From Planobacterium oryzisoli (GTDB taxonomy: Bacteria > Bacteroidota > Bacteroidia > Flavobacteriales > Weeksellaceae): 64,000 bases of DNA. Of this stretch, positions 49,986 to 61,016 are shown one piece after another. The notes beneath the pieces were generated by a model. It searched no databases and was not told the origin of the DNA. It saw nothing but the letters and a program-made list of their open reading frames with translations. Made by a program: the position numbers and the translations under genes. Location of the stretch: assembly GCF_015354315.1 (NCBI RefSeq), contig NZ_JADKYY010000003.1, positions 1 through 64,000 of the forward strand, written 5' to 3'. Numbering within the stretch: the stretch's first letter is position 1; the number at the start of each line of letters is the position of its first letter.

Positions 49986-51272
49986 TTATCTTAGATTCAT
50001 ATCTACATAATCCCTCTTTTCGGATCCTTTGTAGACTTGTCGAGGTCTACCAATTGGATCACCCATGAGGCGCATCTCTTTCCACTGAGAAATCCAACCT
50101 GGCAGTCTACCAAGAGCAAACATAACAGTGAACATTTCGGTAGGAATTCCTAAAGCCCGGTAAATGATACCAGAATAGAAATCCACATTTGGATAGAGCT
50201 TTCTCTCTACGAAATACTCGTCTTCAAGAGCAACTTTTTCCAACTGCATTGCTATGTCCAGAGCCTTGTCGTGAATTCCTAAGGAATTTAGAATATCATC
50301 AGCCGCCTTCTTGATGATTTTAGCTCTCGGATCAAAGTTCTTGTATACTCTGTGACCAAAGCCCATCAATCGGAAGTTATCTTCCTTATTTTTGGCTTTC
50401 TCTACATATTTCGCAACATCTCCTCCGTCCGCTTCGATCATCTCAAGCATTTCAATAACCGCTTGGTTCGCACCGCCATGGAGCGGTCCCCAAAGAGCCG
50501 ACACCCCCGCAGAGATAGATGCAAAAAGTCCCGTATGCGCTGATCCAACCATTCTTACGGTCGAGGTTGAACAGTTCTGTTCGTGGTCTGCATGAAGAAT
50601 TAACAATTTATCTAGCGCATTAACTACTACAGGATTCATATCAAAATCCTGGTTAGGCATACGGAAGGTCATTTTGTAGAAATTCTCTACATAATTTAAG
50701 TTATTGTCTGCATGGTTAAGAGAAAAGCCTTGAGTCTTTCTGTACGTCCATGCACATAGATGTGCGAACTTAGCAATTAGCATCTCCGCAGCATGATCCA
50801 AGTCTTCTTTAGAGCGGACATCTACCGCTTTAGGATTGAATGCGGTCAGCGCTGAGGTCAGTGAGGAAAGCACACCCATTGGATGCGCTGAACGAGGAAA
50901 GGCATCAATGATCTTTTTCATTTCCTCTGCAACATAATTGTATTTTTTTATGTTGGCTTCAAAACCCTGAAATTGGTTCTGCGTCGGAAGCTCCCCATAC
51001 AAGAGAAGATACATTACTTCAGTAAAGTTGGACTTCTCAGCTATCTGTTCAATTGGATATCCTCGGTAGTACAGCTCGCCTTTATCTCCATCCAAATAAG
51101 TGATCTCACTTAGGGTGGCTCCGGTATTTTTATACCCTAGATCTAAAGTGATTAATCCCGTCTCGTCACGCAATTTCGAAATATCAATTCCTCTGTCCCC
51201 AATGGTACTTTCTACCACTGGATATTCAAAGGATTTTCCATCATAATTTAATATAACTTTGTTCTCTGACAT
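49986..51272 (-). CDS. gltA: Citrate synthase
   Basis: A 428-residue type II citrate synthase, entry enzyme of the TCA cycle. Y-R-G-Y-P-I-E-Q, the His region L-H-A-D-H-E-Q-N-C-S-T-S-T-V-R, G-P-L-H-G-G-A-N, F-G-H-R-V-Y-K-N-F-D-P-R and the C-terminal R-P-R-Q-V-Y-K-G are present. ATG 51272 gives the usual M-S-E-N-K; the upstream ATG at 51317 lies before the promoter. Single-gene unit with promoter and terminator. Confidence 0.96.
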   Translation of the reverse strand: MSENKVILNYDGKSFEYPVVESTIGDRGIDISKLRDETGLITLDLGYKNTGATLSEITYLDGDKGELYYRGYPIEQIAEKSNFTEVMYLLLYGELPTQNQFQGFEANIKKYNYVAEEMKKIIDAFPRSAHPMGVLSSLTSALTAFNPKAVDVRSKEDLDHAAEMLIAKFAHLCAWTYRKTQGFSLNHADNNLNYVENFYKMTFRMPNQDFDMNPVVVNALDKLLILHADHEQNCSTSTVRMVGSAHTGLFASISAGVSALWGPLHGGANQAVIEMLEMIEADGGDVAKYVEKAKNKEDNFRLMGFGHRVYKNFDPRAKIIKKAADDILNSLGIHDKALDIAMQLEKVALEDEYFVERKLYPNVDFYSGIIYRALGIPTEMFTVMFALGRLPGWISQWKEMRLMGDPIGRPRQVYKGSEKRDYVDMNLR

Positions 51273-51290
51273 GTGTAGTATATTTTGCCC

Positions 51291-51321
51291 TAAAATTACG
51301 CAAAAACGCCCGAACAATCAA
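51291..51321 (-). promoter_or_regulatory. Promoter of gltA
   Basis: TTG (51321-51319), 20-nt spacer, TAATTTTA (51298-51291), leader about 15 nt to ATG 51272. Confidence 0.6.
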
Positions 51322-51431
51322 CTTGGCGCCATAGGATATTCATTAATTTTATCTATACGGCTAATTAGAACGCTGCTTTAAATGCCTATCTCGCTACACT
51401 ACTGATATACGTGGCTTATAATCAAATATTT

Positions 51432-51463
51432 ATAAAAAAAACATCGGGAGAATTTCCCGATGT
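51432..51463 (-). terminator. Terminator of eno
   Basis: ACATCGGGA / TCCCGATGT (51463-51455 with 51449-51441) around a five-base loop, then a T-run on the minus strand. Confidence 0.9.
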
Positions 51464-51487
51464 TTTGCATATTAAAAAAGGTGTAAA

Positions 51488-52795
<1,308 letters not shown>

Positions 52796-52817
52796 TTAGT
52801 GTCTTGTTATTGCTCCA

Positions 52818-52825
52818 CAAATTTA
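52818..52825 (-). promoter_or_regulatory. -7 box of eno
   Basis: TAAATTTG on the minus strand, full consensus match. The nearest TTG (52844-52842) is at 16 nt, shorter than elsewhere. Confidence 0.5.
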
Positions 52826-52925
52826 GGCAAATTCTAGCGGTCAATCACTTAGCAACCTTGTAATTTTACTTATGAATTATATTAGCTTTCTTATTTTAAA
52901 TAGTTTTACATTTAAAATAAAAAAA

Positions 52926-53306
52926 ATGAAATCAATTCTTGTAACATCCATCGTTTCTCTTGCACTTGTATCGTGTCAAAAAGAAACCAAGAGTAACCAG
53001 ACGGATTCTACCCTCACCACAACAGACACAATTACCTCTACGATTCCTGAAGTGGAAACTGAGACGTACCGTTATGTAGCCATAGACGGGAGTAACACCA
53101 ATGTAACATTTACCGACACAGAACCAAATGATCTTATCACTGTGAAAAGTGCGCAACTTACTTTAACGGTACCAAAAGCACAGGAGCTAGGAGATCGGGA
53201 TATTTATCGCGAAGGAGATATAGAAATTGTAAAAACGGGCGATTCGCTCTATATTACCCAAGGGACAAACGTCATTGAGCTTAAAAAAGCGCAGGGGCAG
53301 GATTAA
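52926..53306 (+). CDS. Small hypothetical lipoprotein
   Basis: A 126-residue predicted lipoprotein: M-K-S-I-L-V...A-L-V-S-C lipobox with Cys at 17, a Thr/Ser-rich linker, then a compact beta-rich domain. ATG 52926, preceded by an A-rich tract, gives a normal signal length; the in-frame ATG at 52872 would place the cysteine at residue 35. No family recognised. Ends at the hairpin shared with the rplQ operon. Confidence 0.7.
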   Translation: MKSILVTSIVSLALVSCQKETKSNQTDSTLTTTDTITSTIPEVETETYRYVAIDGSNTNVTFTDTEPNDLITVKSAQLTLTVPKAQELGDRDIYREGDIEIVKTGDSLYITQGTNVIELKKAQGQD

Positions 53307-53340
53307 AAAAATTCCGCAAATCCAAAGGACTTGCGGAATT
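53304..53340. terminator. Terminator of the ribosomal operon (and of the lipoprotein gene)
   Basis: AATTCCGCAA (53310-53319) pairs with TTGCGGAATT (53331-53340), with an additional TCC/GGA inside. On the minus strand a T-run follows, 26 bases after the rplQ stop. Confidence 0.88.
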
Positions 53341-53365
53341 ATAATTTAGAATAAAACCTGTTGGT

Positions 53366-53899
53366 TTATGCTTTCTCTTCCTCTGATGGAGTCGAATCGT
53401 TTGATTCTTCCGAAGTTTCAGGAGCTACTTCCTCAGTAGTTTCTGCTACTGGCATAGTGGCTACCGGTTCCGCCTTCTTTGCAGCACCTCTTCTACTTCT
53501 TCTAGTTGTTTTCTTCTCCTCAGCGTTTGGATTATAGATCTCATTGAAATCAACAAGTTCTATCATTGCCATATCCGCAGCATCACCAGGACGGAATCCT
53601 GTTTTGATAATACGTGTATATCCACCGTTTCTCTCTGCAATCTTAGGTGCTACGGTTCTAAAAAGTTCCGTTACCGCTTCCTTGCTTTGAAGGTAGGAGA
53701 ATACTGTTCTTCTATTGTGAGTTGTATCTTCTTTTGCTTTTGTTAAAAGAGGTTCCACATACACTCTAAGTGCTTTGGCTTTTGCCACAGTGGTGTTGAT
53801 TCTTTTATGCTCAATAAGAGAACAAGCCATATTAGAAAGCATTGCCTTTCTGTGTGGCGCTGTTCTTCCTAAGTGATTAAATTTTTTACCGTGTCTCAT
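53366..53899 (-). CDS. rplQ: 50S ribosomal protein L17, long acidic tail
   Basis: 177 residues. The L17 core [12 protein letters not shown] to about 120 is standard; after a basic R-R-S-R-R-G segment the last 45 residues are rich in E, T, S and A, longer than in E. coli L17. Last gene of the alpha operon. Confidence 0.96.
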   Translation of the reverse strand: MRHGKKFNHLGRTAPHRKAMLSNMACSLIEHKRINTTVAKAKALRVYVEPLLTKAKEDTTHNRRTVFSYLQSKEAVTELFRTVAPKIAERNGGYTRIIKTGFRPGDAADMAMIELVDFNEIYNPNAEEKKTTRRSRRGAAKKAEPVATMPVAETTEEVAPETSEESNDSTPSEEEKA

Positions 53900-53905
53900 T
53901 GTTTG

Positions 53906-54901
53906 TTATTTATCAGCATCTAGTTTATACTTTGCAACGTCAAAACCGAAGTTAAGACCTTTTGAATGCACTAATTCTTCTAATTCTGTTAATGATTTCT
54001 TACCGAAATTTCTAAATTTCATTAAATCAGACTTACTGTAGGAAACTAGTTCACCAAGAGTCTCCACTTCTGCAGCTTTCAGACAGTTCAGTGCTCTCAC
54101 AGAGAGATCCATGTCCGAGAGTTTGCTCTTAAGAAGTTGTCTTGTGTGAAGAGTTTCTTCGTCATACTGAATAGAAGCCTTCACTGCCTCAGTTTCAAGC
54201 GTAATACGCTCGTCAGAGAACAACATGAAGTGGTAAATCAAAATCTTAGAAGCTTCAGTTAAAGCATTCTGAGGAGTGATTGAGCCGTCGGTTTCAATAT
54301 CTAGTATAAGCTTTTCGTAGTCTGTTTTTTGCTCTACACGGTAGTTTTCAATTGAATACTGAACTTTTTTGATCGGAGTAAAGATCGAATCAATAGCAAT
54401 TGTTCCCAAAGGAGCATTGTTTGATTTATTCTGTTCGGAAGGAACATAACCTCTACCTTGCTCAATATTTAACGTAATTTCAAAAGTAACGTCCTGCGTC
54501 ATATTGCAAATTACCAAATCAGTATTAAGGACCTCAAAACCGTTCATTGCATTCCCCAAATCGCCAGCTGTAACTTGATTCTGCCCTGATATCTTAGCAA
54601 TCACCTGCTCGCTACCTGGGTTTTCACCTTTGGCTTTAAGACGTAACTGCTTAAGGTTCAAGATAATCTCAGTCACATCCTCGATTACACCAGGAATCGT
54701 TGAAAACTCGTGCTCTACACCTTCAATTTTGATAGATGAAATAGCATATCCTTCTAGAGAAGATAATAATACTCTTCTCAAAGCATTACCGATGGTAAGT
54801 CCGAAACCCGGTTCTAGGGGTCTGAACTCAAACTGACCTTTATAGTCGTCTGAGTTTAATAGAATTACTTTATCGGGTTTTATGAATTGTAAAATTGCCA
54901 T
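53906..54901 (-). CDS. rpoA: RNA polymerase alpha subunit
   Basis: 331 residues. The N-terminal dimerisation domain shows [20 protein letters not shown]; the C-terminal domain ends with the helix-hairpin-helix [12 protein letters not shown]. It assembles the RNA polymerase core and contacts UP elements and activators. Between rpsD and rplQ as usual. Confidence 0.98.
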   Translation of the reverse strand: MAILQFIKPDKVILLNSDDYKGQFEFRPLEPGFGLTIGNALRRVLLSSLEGYAISSIKIEGVEHEFSTIPGVIEDVTEIILNLKQLRLKAKGENPGSEQVIAKISGQNQVTAGDLGNAMNGFEVLNTDLVICNMTQDVTFEITLNIEQGRGYVPSEQNKSNNAPLGTIAIDSIFTPIKKVQYSIENYRVEQKTDYEKLILDIETDGSITPQNALTEASKILIYHFMLFSDERITLETEAVKASIQYDEETLHTRQLLKSKLSDMDLSVRALNCLKAAEVETLGELVSYSKSDLMKFRNFGKKSLTELEELVHSKGLNFGFDVAKYKLDADK

Positions 54902-54932
54902 ATTGTGGGTTGAGCAAAAATTGATTTAATTA

Positions 54933-55541
54933 TTATTTGTTGTATAACTCTACGATGAATTGTTCCTTGATATCTTCAGGGATCTGAATTCTCTCAGGAA
55001 CCGCTACAAAAGTACATTCTCTTTTCTCGTCGTTGTACTGTAGCCACTCGTAGGTTGATTTTGAAGCCAGTGAATCTGCAATTACTTCAAGAGATTTGGA
55101 TTTCTCTCTGATTGCAATTACATCACCTGCCTTCAATAGGTAAGATGGGATGTTAACCAATTCCCCATTCACTGTAATGTGTCTGTGGGAAACTAGTTGT
55201 CTAGCACCTGCTCTGCTCTTTGCAAAACCTGCTCTGTACACTACATTGTCAAGTCTTGATTCGCAAAGTTGAAGTAGAATCTCACCAGTAACACCACTTG
55301 CTCTGGATGCTTTCTCAAAAAGGTTAGCAAATTGCTTCTCTAGGATACCGTACGTATACTTAGCTTTCTGCTTCTCAGCAAGCTGGTTGGCATATTCTGA
55401 TTTTTTTGCGCCTCTTCTTTTGTTAGGTCCGTGTTGACCTGGCGGTTGGTTTTTTCTTCTCTCGAAGTTTTTGTCGTCTCCGAAGATTGCAGCACCAAAC
55501 TTTCTGGCAATCTTAGTCTTTGGTCCAATATATCTAGCCAT
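54933..55541 (-). CDS. rpsD: 30S ribosomal protein S4
   Basis: 202 residues with the S4 RNA-binding domain ([11 protein letters not shown] and [12 protein letters not shown]). S4 nucleates small-subunit assembly. Confidence 0.97.
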   Translation of the reverse strand: MARYIGPKTKIARKFGAAIFGDDKNFERRKNQPPGQHGPNKRRGAKKSEYANQLAEKQKAKYTYGILEKQFANLFEKASRASGVTGEILLQLCESRLDNVVYRAGFAKSRAGARQLVSHRHITVNGELVNIPSYLLKAGDVIAIREKSKSLEVIADSLASKSTYEWLQYNDEKRECTFVAVPERIQIPEDIKEQFIVELYNK

Positions 55542-55557
55542 AGGTAAATTCTAAAAA

Positions 55558-55947
55558 TTAAACTCTTCTTCTTTTTGGTGGTCTACATCCGTTGTGCGGC
55601 ATTGGAGTCACGTCAACGATTTCACTAACTTCGATTCCGGAGTTGTGAATGGTTCTGATCGCAGATTCTCTTCCCTGCCCAGGTCCTTTAACATAAACCT
55701 TAACTCTGCGAAGTCCCGCCTCATGCGCAACTGCTGCACAGTTTTCCGCAGCCATCTGTGCTGCGAAAGGAGTATTCTTTTTAGATCCTCTGAAACCCAT
55801 TTTACCGGCAGACGACCAAGAAATTACTTCTCCGTTTTTATTGGTCAAAGAAATAATAATATTATTGAAAGACGCTTGGATATGTGCTTCTCCAATAGCC
55901 TCTACTTTTACTTTTCTTTTTTTAACTACTTTAGTTTGCTTTGCCAT
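55558..55947 (-). CDS. rpsK: 30S ribosomal protein S11
   Basis: 129 residues, ending in the conserved [11 protein letters not shown]. Platform protein contacting 16S rRNA near the mRNA exit. Confidence 0.98.
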   Translation of the reverse strand: MAKQTKVVKKRKVKVEAIGEAHIQASFNNIIISLTNKNGEVISWSSAGKMGFRGSKKNTPFAAQMAAENCAAVAHEAGLRRVKVYVKGPGQGRESAIRTIHNSGIEVSEIVDVTPMPHNGCRPPKRRRV

Positions 55948-55958
55948 AATTCTAACGA

Positions 55959-56336
55959 TTATTTACTTGCCTTTTTCTTGTTAGCAACAGTTTTTCTTCT
56001 TCCTTTACGGGTTCTAGAATTGTTTTTCGTTCTTTGGCCTCTTAAAGGTAATCCAAGTCTGTGACGTATTCCTCGTTGGCATCCTATGTCCATCAGACGC
56101 TTGATGTTCAATTGAACTTCAGAGCGCAGTTCCCCTTCCACCTTGATATTGTCGGTGATAAAGTTTCTGATGGCAGCCAATTCATCGTCATTCCATTCGT
56201 TGACTTTTTTGTCTTCGCTAATACCGGCATTCTTAAGGATTTGGGAAGCAGTGCTTCTTCCGATTCCATAAATATAAGTCAAACCGATAACTCCTCTTTT
56301 GTTTTTTGGTAAATCAATACCTGAAATTCTCGCCAT
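55959..56336 (-). CDS. rpsM: 30S ribosomal protein S13
   Basis: 125 residues: A-R-I-S-G-I-D-L-P at the start and the basic tail [17 protein letters not shown]. Head protein contacting the P-site tRNA. Confidence 0.98.
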   Translation of the reverse strand: MARISGIDLPKNKRGVIGLTYIYGIGRSTASQILKNAGISEDKKVNEWNDDELAAIRNFITDNIKVEGELRSEVQLNIKRLMDIGCQRGIRHRLGLPLRGQRTKNNSRTRKGRRKTVANKKKASK

Positions 56337-56345
56337 AATTTAATT

Positions 56346-56462
56346 TTAGCCTTGTCTTTGTTTAAATTTTGGGTTCTTTTTGTTGATTACAAACAGAACG
56401 CCTTTACGACGGACAATCTTGCAATCAGCACTTCTTTTTTTAATCGATGCTCTAACTTTCAT
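56346..56462 (-). CDS. rpmJ: 50S ribosomal protein L36, zinc-free form
   Basis: A 38-residue protein: [17 protein letters not shown], ending K-F-K-Q-R-Q-G. Of the four zinc ligands of classical L36 (C11, C14, C27, H33) only C14 remains; the others are S, N and F. Lies between infA and rpsM, as usual. Confidence 0.95.
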   Translation of the reverse strand: MKVRASIKKRSADCKIVRRKGVLFVINKKNPKFKQRQG

Positions 56463-56473
56463 TATAATTTTTT

Positions 56474-56689
56474 TTAATATCTAAAAGTGATGCGCCCTTT
56501 GGACAAATCGTAAGGGGACATTTCGAGTTTTACCCGGTCTCCGGGTAATAATTTAATATAATGCATTCGCATTTTACCAGAAATATGGGCTATAAGTATA
56601 TGCCCATTTTCTAGCTCTACACGGAACATGGCGTTCGATAGTGCCTCCACTATCACGCCATCCTGTTCAATATGTTTTTGTTTAGCCAT
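56474..56689 (-). CDS. infA: Translation initiation factor IF-1
   Basis: 71-residue OB-fold protein with [15 protein letters not shown] and the C-terminal G-R-I-T-F-R-Y, binding the A site of the 30S subunit. Six bases after secY. Confidence 0.97.
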   Translation of the reverse strand: MAKQKHIEQDGVIVEALSNAMFRVELENGHILIAHISGKMRMHYIKLLPGDRVKLEMSPYDLSKGRITFRY

Positions 56690-56695
56690 TAACTG

Positions 56696-58075
56696 TTAAA
56701 TATTTGACGTTCGGGACAATTTTGACTGCATCAACCCATCGTAATGGTGGTTCAACAAATAGGTATTGATCTGCTGAATGGTGTCAAGAATAACACCTAC
56801 CATAATTAATAGAGATGTTCCGCCGAAAAATAAGGCGAATCTATCTGTCTGAACGAGAGTTCCGTACACAAGTGCCGGAAGGACTGCAAAGATAGCTAAA
56901 AATATCGAACCCGGCAACGTGATCTTAGATAAGATATCATCCAGAAAATCAGCGGTTTCCTTCCCAGGACGCACTTTTGGTATAAGACCACCGTTGCGTT
57001 TTAAGTCGTCCGCCATCTGATTCACAGGAATTGTTATTGCCGTGTAGAAGAATGTAAATACAATAATTAAAAAAGCAAACAATACATTGTACTGCCAGCT
57101 AAAAACATTTTTGAATCCTGCCAAAAATGTATTGGATTCATCCAAATTAGTAAGTAACCCAGGTACGAACATAAGAGCCTGTGCAAAGATAATTGGCATT
57201 ACACCAGCTGCATTCACTTTAAGTGGAATCCACTGTCTTGCACCTTGCATTAGGTTTTTGTTCACGCCCCCACGAGCCTGAGCACGGCTTACGTACTGAA
57301 TAGGAATCTTTCTTACGGCTACCGAAAGAATAATACCTAACAGAACCACCAGCATCCAAAATAGAACCTCAATTAAAATCATGATAGTTCCAGCGCCACC
57401 AGCACCTGTCTGCGTTGCAATCTCTTGCATGAAAGCAGAAGGAAGATCCGCAAGAATACCTACCATAATCAAAATAGAGATACCGTTACCAATGCCTTTG
57501 TCCGTAATCTTTTCCCCAAGCCACATGGCAAATACCGAACCAGCAACAAGTATCACAATACTTGGCAGCCAGAACATGATGGAGTTAGGCTCCACGTAAT
57601 ATGCACTTTGGAATTGAGAATAAGGAAGGAACATCTGCGTAATGGAAGTCAGATAAGAAGGAGCCTGCACCAGACATACTGCAATGGTTAACCACCGAGT
57701 AATCTGATTAAGCGTATTTCTTCCACTCTGTCCGTCTTTCTGCAATTTCTGCAGATACGGAATTGCCATCCCCATCAACTGAACGATAATGGAGGCAGAA
57801 ATATAAGGCATGATACCCAAAGCCATTATTGAGGCCCGGCTAAATGCACCACCCGTAAATGAAGAAAGTAGTCCCAACAAACCTGCGCCCTGGTTACTAC
57901 CTCCTTGATTTTGGTATACTTCCAAAAGATTCCCTACCTCTGCCATATTGATGGCCGGTAGGGAAATATAAGATGCGAATCTATACACTAGGATTAACCC
58001 TAAAGTAAATAGGATTTTCTCCCGCAATTCCTTAAGACTCCAAATGTTTTTAAGTGTTTGTATAAATTCTTTCAT
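56696..58075 (-). CDS. secY: Protein translocase subunit SecY
   Basis: 459-residue channel protein of the Sec translocase with about ten transmembrane helices. G-I-M-P-Y-I-S-A-S-I-I-V-Q (helix 2 gate), G-N-G-I-S-I-L-I and the cytosolic loop G-L-I-P-K-V-R-P-G are visible. Standard position between rplO and infA. Confidence 0.97.
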   Translation of the reverse strand: MKEFIQTLKNIWSLKELREKILFTLGLILVYRFASYISLPAINMAEVGNLLEVYQNQGGSNQGAGLLGLLSSFTGGAFSRASIMALGIMPYISASIIVQLMGMAIPYLQKLQKDGQSGRNTLNQITRWLTIAVCLVQAPSYLTSITQMFLPYSQFQSAYYVEPNSIMFWLPSIVILVAGSVFAMWLGEKITDKGIGNGISILIMVGILADLPSAFMQEIATQTGAGGAGTIMILIEVLFWMLVVLLGIILSVAVRKIPIQYVSRAQARGGVNKNLMQGARQWIPLKVNAAGVMPIIFAQALMFVPGLLTNLDESNTFLAGFKNVFSWQYNVLFAFLIIVFTFFYTAITIPVNQMADDLKRNGGLIPKVRPGKETADFLDDILSKITLPGSIFLAIFAVLPALVYGTLVQTDRFALFFGGTSLLIMVGVILDTIQQINTYLLNHHYDGLMQSKLSRTSNI

Positions 58076-58089
58076 TTCTGATAAAAAGA

Positions 58090-58539
58090 TTAAAGAGTGA
58101 TTGCTTTGCCTCCAGCTTTGGAAATAAGTTCCTCAGCAGATTTCGTGAATTTATCAGCAGTAATGGATACGCCCGCTTTAAGCTCTCCTCTACCCATGAT
58201 TTTCACAATATCATTTTTAGAAGCCAGTCCATTCTTTACCAACACCTCCTTAGTAATATCACCTGAAAGACCTTTTGTGTCAATTAGATTTTGAATGGTG
58301 TCAAGGTTGATTCCTCTGTATTCTTTTCTGTTGATGTTATTAAAACCGAACTTCGGCAATCTTCTTTGAAGTGGCATTTGCCCCCCTTCAAATCCAATTT
58401 TCTGAGAGTATCCGGCTCTGGCCTTCTGACCCTTGTGTCCTTTGGTAGAAGTACCACCTTTTCCACTTCCCTGTCCTCTACCAATTCTTTTGGAATTGTG
58501 TGTAGAACCTGTAGCCGGTTGTATGTTATTTAACTTCAT
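58090..58539 (-). CDS. rplO: 50S ribosomal protein L15
   Basis: 149 residues with the glycine-rich basic start K-R-I-G-R-G-Q-G-S-G-K-G-G-T and a globular C-terminus. Confidence 0.97.
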   Translation of the reverse strand: MKLNNIQPATGSTHNSKRIGRGQGSGKGGTSTKGHKGQKARAGYSQKIGFEGGQMPLQRRLPKFGFNNINRKEYRGINLDTIQNLIDTKGLSGDITKEVLVKNGLASKNDIVKIMGRGELKAGVSITADKFTKSAEELISKAGGKAITL

Positions 58540-58553
58540 GTTGATTAATTTGA

Positions 58554-58733
58554 TTAGTTTTCCTGAACTTCTACTAAATGTCTAACCGCTGCTACCATTC
58601 CTAAGATATTAGGAGTAGCTTCGTGCTCTACTACTTGGTGTAATTTCTTTAAACCTAAAGCTTCAAGAGTTCTCTTTTGGGTTTTAGTCCTACCAATAGC
58701 ACTTCTTACCTGTTTTACTTTAATTGTTGCCAT
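58554..58733 (-). CDS. rpmD: 50S ribosomal protein L30
   Basis: A 59-residue protein: M-A-T-I-K-V-K-Q-V-R-S-A-I-G-R, then L-G-L-K-K-L and N-I-L-G-M-V-A-A-V-R-H-L-V. Fits L30 in length and sequence, in its standard place between rpsE and rplO. Confidence 0.95.
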   Translation of the reverse strand: MATIKVKQVRSAIGRTKTQKRTLEALGLKKLHQVVEHEATPNILGMVAAVRHLVEVQEN

Positions 58734-58745
58734 GCTTTGATACTT

Positions 58746-59270
58746 TTAGTGTTTAAATACTTTATCTAGTGATACACCTCTCATTCTAGCAATCTCTTCA
58801 GGAGTTCTAATGTCCAATAACGCCTTGAATGTAGCTTTCACCATATTATGCGGATTGGATGAACCTTTAGATTTTGTAAGAATGTCTTTGATACCTGCAG
58901 ATTCCACAACGATACGAACAGTGTTACCAGCGATAACCCCTGTACCGTGAGAAGCAGGCTTCATAAAGATGTTTGCCCCACCAAAACGAGCCGTTGTCTC
59001 ATGGTAGATTGTTCCTTCTTTAGTTACAGGAATCTTCACCAAGTTTTTCTTAGCGTCTTCTACTGCCTTTGAAATAGCCGTTGCTACTTCTTTGGATTTA
59101 CCTAAACCGTAACCAATTACACCTGCTTCGTCACCCACCACAACGATGGCTGAGAATCCAAATGCACGTCCACCTTTGGTAACTTTAGTTACTCTGTTTA
59201 CAGCTACGAGACGATCTTTAAGTTCTAATCCTCCCGGTTTTACTTTTTCGATATTATCTAGTCCTAACAT
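58746..59270 (-). CDS. rpsE: 30S ribosomal protein S5
   Basis: 174 residues with the double-stranded-RNA-like domain ([15 protein letters not shown]) and G-V-I-G-Y-G-L-G-K. Involved in decoding fidelity. Confidence 0.97.
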   Translation of the reverse strand: MLGLDNIEKVKPGGLELKDRLVAVNRVTKVTKGGRAFGFSAIVVVGDEAGVIGYGLGKSKEVATAISKAVEDAKKNLVKIPVTKEGTIYHETTARFGGANIFMKPASHGTGVIAGNTVRIVVESAGIKDILTKSKGSSNPHNMVKATFKALLDIRTPEEIARMRGVSLDKVFKH

Positions 59271-59289
59271 GTTATCCGAAATTTATTGA

Positions 59290-59637
59290 TTAGAATTTTA
59301 GTCCGCCTTCTCTAGCTCCGTCCGCTAGAGCTTTCACTCTACCGTGGTATACGAAACCATTTCTGTCAAACACTACGTTTTCAATCCCTGCAGCTTTTGC
59401 TTTTTCAGCAATAGCTTTCCCTACTTCCGTAGAGATTTCCACTTTGGTACCTTTAGCGTTTAATGCTCTTGAGGAAGCAGCCGCTAAGGTTTTACCTTCT
59501 TTATCATCAATTAACTGAGCGTAAATTTCCTTATTACTTTTGTAAACGGATAATCTTGGCAGTTCAGCAGAGCCGGAGATTTTCCCTCTAACTCTTCTTT
59601 TGATTCTGTTTCTTTTTTGTACTTTGTTCAGTGCCAT
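59290..59637 (-). CDS. rplR: 50S ribosomal protein L18
   Basis: 115 residues: basic N-terminus [10 protein letters not shown] and [16 protein letters not shown]. Binds 5S rRNA. Confidence 0.97.
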   Translation of the reverse strand: MALNKVQKRNRIKRRVRGKISGSAELPRLSVYKSNKEIYAQLIDDKEGKTLAAASSRALNAKGTKVEISTEVGKAIAEKAKAAGIENVVFDRNGFVYHGRVKALADGAREGGLKF

Positions 59638-59651
59638 TTTCTTAAAATTTA

Positions 59652-60197
59652 TTAAGCAGATTTACCAGCTTTTCTTCTCACAATTTCTCCAACGAATCTT
59701 ACACCTTTTCCTTTGTACGGCTCAGGCTTTCTGAATGATCTAATCTTTGCAGTAACCATTCCTAGAAGTTGTTTGTCGTGGGAAGACAAAGTAATAATTG
59801 GGTTTTTACCTTTTTCAGTCAATGTATCTACTGTAACTTCCTTTGGAAGATCTAGAACGATACCGTGGGAGAAACCTAGTGCAAGCTCCAGTTTCTGACC
59901 TGAATGCGATGCTCTGTATCCTACCCCTACTAGCTCGAGTTTATTTGTAAAGCCTTCGGATGTACCGATTACCATATTATTGATAAGTGCTCTGTACAAA
60001 CCGTGAAGGGCCTTATGTTGCTTAGATTCGGACGGGCGGCTCACTGTTAGCTCACCATCGTTCTGCTCTAAGGTAATTCCTTCAGAGAGTTGCTGTGTAA
60101 GTTCCCCTTTAGGGCCTTTCACAGTCACAACACCGTCCTTCTCAGTGATGGTAACTCCTTGTGGAACTGTTATAATTGCTTTACCAATTCTTGACAT
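59652..60197 (-). CDS. rplF: 50S ribosomal protein L6
   Basis: 181 residues, S-R-I-G-K-A-I start and the conserved [10 protein letters not shown] near the C-terminus. Confidence 0.97.
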   Translation of the reverse strand: MSRIGKAIITVPQGVTITEKDGVVTVKGPKGELTQQLSEGITLEQNDGELTVSRPSESKQHKALHGLYRALINNMVIGTSEGFTNKLELVGVGYRASHSGQKLELALGFSHGIVLDLPKEVTVDTLTEKGKNPIITLSSHDKQLLGMVTAKIRSFRKPEPYKGKGVRFVGEIVRRKAGKSA

Positions 60198-60215
60198 TTT
60201 CCTTATTTTATAAAA

Positions 60216-60614
60216 TTAATAAACATAGCAGATTACTTCACCGCCTACTTTTTCATTTTTGGCTTGCTTACCAGTCATAACCCCTTTAGAGGTTGAGATG
60301 ATTGCAATACCTAAACCGTTAAGAACTCTTGGAAGTTCAGTAGATCCAGCGTAGTATCTTAGTCCTGGACGAGAAGCTCTCTGGATGGACTTGATGGCTG
60401 GTTTACCGGTTTGTTTGTCATACTTCAAAGCGATTTTGATTGTTCCTTGAACCGCGCTATCTTCAAACTTATAGTTTGTAATATAACCTTGGTCAAATAG
60501 AATCTTCGTAATCTCCTTTTTGATTTTCGATGCAGGAATTTCCACCACTTTGTGGCCTGCGCTTTGTGCGTTCCTTACTCTGGTTAGGAAATCTGAAATT
60601 GGATCTGTTACCAT
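60216..60614 (-). CDS. rpsH: 30S ribosomal protein S8
   Basis: 132 residues: D-P-I-S-D-F-L-T-R-V-R-N-A and the C-terminal T-S-K-G-V-M-T-G-K-Q-A. S8 is a spc-operon autoregulator in E. coli. Here it is preceded by an unusually long 130-base gap with a hairpin and a promoter-like box. Confidence 0.97.
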   Translation of the reverse strand: MVTDPISDFLTRVRNAQSAGHKVVEIPASKIKKEITKILFDQGYITNYKFEDSAVQGTIKIALKYDKQTGKPAIKSIQRASRPGLRYYAGSTELPRVLNGLGIAIISTSKGVMTGKQAKNEKVGGEVICYVY

Positions 60615-60663
60615 TTTTCTGTTTTGTTGTTATTGGTTGATGATAATCAGTTTTTGAAAACTA

Positions 60664-60704
60664 AAACAGAAGGCAGCATTCTAATACGATACTGCATTCT
60701 GTTT
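60664..60704 (-). promoter_or_regulatory. Hairpin in the rpsN-rpsH gap
   Basis: AAACAGAA (60664-60671) pairs with TTCTGTTT (60697-60704) and GCAG (60673-60676) with CTGC (60692-60695), a 12-bp stem with one mismatch. It lies 50 bases before the rpsH start. No long T-run follows, so it may be a protein-binding or processing site instead of a terminator. Confidence 0.5.
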
Positions 60705-60712
60705 ATTAGGTT

Positions 60713-60720
60713 CAAACTTA
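60713..60720 (-). promoter_or_regulatory. Possible internal -7 box ahead of rpsH
   Basis: TAAGTTTG on the minus strand matches TAnnTTTG fully. No TTG stands at 19-21 nt; a TTTAG is near. It would place a transcript start just before the hairpin at 60704-60664. Confidence 0.35.
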
Positions 60721-60744
60721 ATTATCTTGATTTAAACTAAATTG

Positions 60745-61014
60745 TTACCAACTTGCTTTTTTAACACCTGGGATAAGTCCTTGGTTTGCCATTTCTCTGA
60801 AAGTTACTCTGGAAAGTCCGAAGGTTCTCATATATCCTCTTGGTCTTCCTGTAAGTTTACATCTGTTGTGTAGTCTTACAGGAGAAGCGTTCTTAGGTAG
60901 TTTCTGCAATGCTTCGTAATCTCCAGCTTCTTTCAAAGCTTTTCTTTTCTCAGCATACTTAGCAACCATTGCTTCTCTTTTGCGCTCACGCGCTTTCATT
61001 GATTCTTTAGCCAT
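60745..61014 (-). CDS. rpsN: 30S ribosomal protein S14, zinc-independent long form
   Basis: 89 residues with A-K-E-S-M-K-A-R-E and [15 protein letters not shown]. It lacks the C-x-x-C pairs of the short zinc form. Two bases after rplE. Confidence 0.97.
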   Translation of the reverse strand: MAKESMKARERKREAMVAKYAEKRKALKEAGDYEALQKLPKNASPVRLHNRCKLTGRPRGYMRTFGLSRVTFREMANQGLIPGVKKASW

Positions 61015-61016
61015 TC

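Noticed and set aside
52872-52925. Earlier start of the 52926 lipoprotein
   Set aside because: A TAATTTTA box ends three bases before ATG 52872, so it is not impossible, but the lipobox cysteine would then be at residue 35, too far for a normal signal peptide.
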